This document shows positions 57,593-59,868 of a stretch of 59,868 nucleotides of DNA, piece by piece. Made by a program: the position numbers and the translations under genes. Below the pieces are notes generated by a model. The model was not told the origin of the DNA, searched no databases, and saw only the letters and a program-made list of their open reading frames with translations. Source of the DNA: Gammaproteobacteria bacterium (GTDB lineage Bacteria; Pseudomonadota; Gammaproteobacteria; Pseudomonadales; Pseudohongiellaceae). The DNA lies in NCBI GenBank assembly GCA_009922595.1, contig RFVC01000012.1, forward strand, positions 1 to 59,868, read 5' to 3'. Each line of letters starts with the position of its first letter. The stretch's first letter is position 1.

Positions 57593-58489
57593 ATGAATAT
57601 CATCATGAAGCGCAGAAGTCTGCTTAAGGCATTAGCCGCTACTCCCGTGCTGGCCGCCCAGGTCAGTGCCGCTCAGGAAGAAGGGCTAGGGCCGCGCCAG
57701 GGCAGGATCAAGCAAAGCGTTATGCCCCAGGTCTGGACAGGAACTGATTTTAGCTTTGAAGAGCGCTGCGAAATTCTTTCCTTGATGGGCTTTGCCGGAA
57801 TGGATCTGGCCCAACCGCAACAAGTTCCTGTGCTTAATGATTATGGTCTCACTCCAACCCTTATGGGTGGTCGCATTGGCACAGGCACATCCTTCCAGGA
57901 TGGCCTTATTCGTCGTGAACTGCACGACCAGATCGAGGAAGAGATCCAAGGTGGGTTAGAGATGTGCGTGGAAGCGGGCTGTAAAAATTTGATTGCCTTT
58001 CCAGGAGAGCGAAGGGGCATGTCCCGGGAAGAGGGCAAGGACAATGCCATCGAAATTCTTTCCCGAGTAGCACCTTACGCGGAAGCGGCCGGTGTCAACG
58101 TGTGCATGGAGATCACTAATTCCAAAGTTGAGGCCGACAACCGCACTGACCAAGTGTTTGATGACATCCACTGGGGTTTTGATGTGTGTCGTGGAACAGG
58201 TTCTCCAAACATTACCGTGGTTTATGACTTCTATCATGTCCAGATTGCCAATGGAGATGTGGTGCGGACCATGCTTGAGAATCTTGATCACATCAGTCAT
58301 ATGCACGTGGCAGGCGTCCCATCTAGGCGTGAGATCGATCGCACCCAGGAGCTGGATTACCGCTGGATCGCTCAGCAGATTGCAGATTCCGGGTACGATG
58401 ATTTTGTTGCCCACGAATACCGTCCAACCGAAGGCCGTAACCCATTAGTGAGCCTTGCTGTGGGTTACGACATCATGACTGTCTACTAG
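57593..58489 (+). CDS. Tat-exported hydroxypyruvate isomerase-like TIM-barrel protein
   Basis: A 298-residue protein with the leader MKRRSLLKALAATPVLAAQ (twin Arg) and an AP-endonuclease-2-type TIM barrel. Catalytic-type residues are in VNVCMEITNSK (Glu), VVYDFYHVQIANGD (Asp, His) and FVAHEYRPTE (Glu), the pattern of hydroxypyruvate isomerase/sugar epimerases. Such enzymes are normally cytoplasmic, so export is notable. The ATG at 57593 has AGAGGA about 9 nt upstream. It overlaps no neighbour and is followed 7 bp later by the FAD gene. Confidence 0.85.
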   Translation: MNIIMKRRSLLKALAATPVLAAQVSAAQEEGLGPRQGRIKQSVMPQVWTGTDFSFEERCEILSLMGFAGMDLAQPQQVPVLNDYGLTPTLMGGRIGTGTSFQDGLIRRELHDQIEEEIQGGLEMCVEAGCKNLIAFPGERRGMSREEGKDNAIEILSRVAPYAEAAGVNVCMEITNSKVEADNRTDQVFDDIHWGFDVCRGTGSPNITVVYDFYHVQIANGDVVRTMLENLDHISHMHVAGVPSRREIDRTQELDYRWIAQQIADSGYDDFVAHEYRPTEGRNPLVSLAVGYDIMTVY

Positions 58490-58496
58490 GACTGCA

Positions 58497-59624
58497 TTGA
58501 AAGAGCTTGTGCTCGCCGGGGGCGGCCATGCCCATTCACTCTTTCTCTTGGAATGGGCGAGAGCGCCCTTACCGAATACCAGACTGACCCTGGTATCCGC
58601 CACACCGAACTCACATTACTCGGGCATGCTCCCCGGCCTGGTTGCCGGACATTACAGCCCTGATGATATTCAGATAGATCTGGTAGGACTTTGCCAAAAG
58701 GCAGGCGCGAGGTTTGTTTGTGCTTCTATCACCGCACTTGATCCTGAAAGCAAGAAACTGTTCCTGACAGACCAGGCAGAAATGAACTTCGATGTACTTT
58801 CCATAAATACAGGGTCAGCACCAAGCCAAGTCATTCCGGGGGCAAAGGAATTTGCTGTACCCATCAAGCCAACTGAAGGTTTCTTGGAGTACTGGCAAGG
58901 CCTAAAAGCGCAGTGGATAAAAGAAAAAACACCGCGAACAGTGGCGATGATTGGTGGAGGCGCCGGCTCTGTTGAGGTTATCCTGGCCATGGCCTGGGTG
59001 AGTCAGCGTGAGGGAATTGAGCACCTTAACTATCTGCTACTGACCCAGGCCAGGCAAATTTTGCCCGGCTATCCTGCGAAAGTGAGGCGAGCCGCAGAGC
59101 GTGCCTGCGCCCAACTGGGGGTAGAAATCCGAACTGACTGCGCAGTGCAGGCCGTTACCTCTGAAGGTGTCGAAACCTCCGCAAATAAAAGCATTGTCTG
59201 TCATCCGGCTTTCTGGTGCACACAGGCTGCCGCACCAGAGTGGCCCAGAAAATCAGGGATAGCCTGCTCGTATGATGGGTTTATAAGGGTGAACGAGGCG
59301 CTTCAGTCGGAAAGCCATGACTTTATTTTTGCGGTGGGTGATATTGCAGAACTGGTCAAAAGCCCTCTACCCAAGGCTGGTGTTTATCCGGTCAGGCAGG
59401 CTGCGGTTTTGAAAAACAATATCGGCGCTTACCTGACGGGGAAGAAACTCACTCCTTATGTCCCCCAGACAAAATTCCTTAGCCTGCTCTCCCTCGGGGG
59501 TAGAACAGCAACGGGAAGTCGCGGCAAATTGGTAATTTCAGGAAAATGGGTCTGGAGATGGAAGAACCGCATTGATCGCCGCTTCATGCGTCGCTTCCAA
59601 GATTGTCTCAGCAGTAGTTCCTGA
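58497..59624 (+). CDS. FAD-dependent pyridine nucleotide-disulfide-type oxidoreductase (SelD-associated/NDH-2-like)
   Basis: A 375-residue flavoprotein. It begins LVLAGGGHAHSLFLLEWARA, the GGGHAH dinucleotide-binding form found in the N-terminal half of fused selenide-water dikinases and in stand-alone relatives; a second nucleotide site is VAMIGGGAGSVEVILAMAWV and an FAD site is HDFIFAVGDIAEL. The start is TTG 58497 with AGGA 5 nt upstream. It is 7 bp after the TIM-barrel gene, thus likely co-transcribed. No SelD domain follows. Its electron partner is unknown. Confidence 0.85.
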   Translation: MKELVLAGGGHAHSLFLLEWARAPLPNTRLTLVSATPNSHYSGMLPGLVAGHYSPDDIQIDLVGLCQKAGARFVCASITALDPESKKLFLTDQAEMNFDVLSINTGSAPSQVIPGAKEFAVPIKPTEGFLEYWQGLKAQWIKEKTPRTVAMIGGGAGSVEVILAMAWVSQREGIEHLNYLLLTQARQILPGYPAKVRRAAERACAQLGVEIRTDCAVQAVTSEGVETSANKSIVCHPAFWCTQAAAPEWPRKSGIACSYDGFIRVNEALQSESHDFIFAVGDIAELVKSPLPKAGVYPVRQAAVLKNNIGAYLTGKKLTPYVPQTKFLSLLSLGGRTATGSRGKLVISGKWVWRWKNRIDRRFMRRFQDCLSSSS

Positions 59625-59868
59625 AATCCCAAAAAACTTATAAAAAAAGGTAAATTGACAAGGCTGTGCCGGCAGAGACACAAAATTTCGGTTCCTGTTA
59701 AAGTGAATTTTAGAAATATTGGTAAAGTCCCTATTTTTTCTTGATTTTTGATTATGCAAAAAATCAAAATTTGGCCAAAACATCGGAATTGCAATTTTTT
59801 TACAAAAATTAGTTTTTTTTTACTTTTTAAACCACTTCTAATATCCATATATCATTGATAAATAAGGG
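59625..59868. other. AT-rich intergenic tail of the window
   Basis: After the FAD gene the last 244 bp are strongly AT-rich, with long T runs near 59795-59830. I see no gene, terminator hairpin or recognised repeat. Confidence 0.6.

Noticed and set aside
1-59868. CRISPR array, prophage, insertion sequence, toxin-antitoxin or restriction genes
   Set aside because: None of the coding regions or repeats has the relevant motifs; the 7-bp arrays are far too short to be CRISPR repeats.

Overview
The window is ordinary chromosomal DNA of a Gram-negative gammaproteobacterium, probably a free-living, marine-type heterotroph related to the Cellvibrionales or other Pseudomonadales-like lineages. This is inferred from conserved gene neighbourhoods, not from a database search. 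The diagnostic blocks are ffh divergent from ypjD-corB, rpsP-rimM-trmD-rplS, dsbC-hom-thrC near recJ, and a complete ccmABCDEFGHI operon. Two TonB-dependent receptors, several Sec or Tat exported proteins and three c-type cytochromes point to a respiratory cell with an active periplasm. No rRNA, tRNA, CRISPR array, insertion sequence or prophage was recognised.

Layout. 1-3.5 kb: end of purE, a BASS-family transporter, a DUF2452 protein and an aspartate-type aminotransferase. 3.5-9.4 kb (minus strand): an M16 lipoprotein protease, a small dehydrogenase-like remnant, a NadR-like P-loop kinase whose expected start codon reads ATC, and a TonB receptor preceded by a clear TPP riboswitch, so a likely thiamin receptor. 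9.5-11.8 kb: a DUF6164 protein, a pirin, a 56-residue MscS-like fragment and mobA. 11.8-16.8 kb: an NAD-dependent formate dehydrogenase operon (fdsG-fdsB-fdsA). Its maturation factors are close by: mobA makes the cofactor and fdhD (24.3 kb) matures the enzyme. 17-24 kb: a TonB receptor, an exported NTF2-like protein, a PQQ alcohol dehydrogenase with the Asp typical of lanthanide-dependent enzymes, a di-heme cytochrome and a Tat-exported VOC protein. Together they look like an envelope oxidation locus.

24-47 kb is mainly housekeeping: fdhD-nudix, corB-ypjD, ffh, rpsP-rimM-trmD-rplS (with an unusual acidic tail on L19), dsbC, hom-thrC, a DegS-like protease, a fadD-like remnant, recJ, a small cytochrome c, dcd, and the cytochrome c maturation operon ccmABCDEFGHI. 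That operon would assemble the c-type cytochromes encoded elsewhere in the window.

47-59.6 kb is the most unusual part. It holds an MFS transporter, an exported protein fusing a degenerate M14-like domain to a GH88/GH105-like domain, a metallo-beta-lactamase-fold protein that has lost several metal ligands, a cytochrome-type DUF1587-1595-1592-1588-1585 protein split by a frameshifting deletion, a Tat-exported DUF1552 protein, an exported ankyrin protein, a 2OG-Fe(II) oxygenase, a Tat-exported hydroxypyruvate-isomerase-like protein and a FAD oxidoreductase. The best candidate for an undescribed system is this exported cluster. A second unexplained pattern is a set of purine-rich arrays with 7-bp periodicity, several starting at a gene's TGA stop codon.
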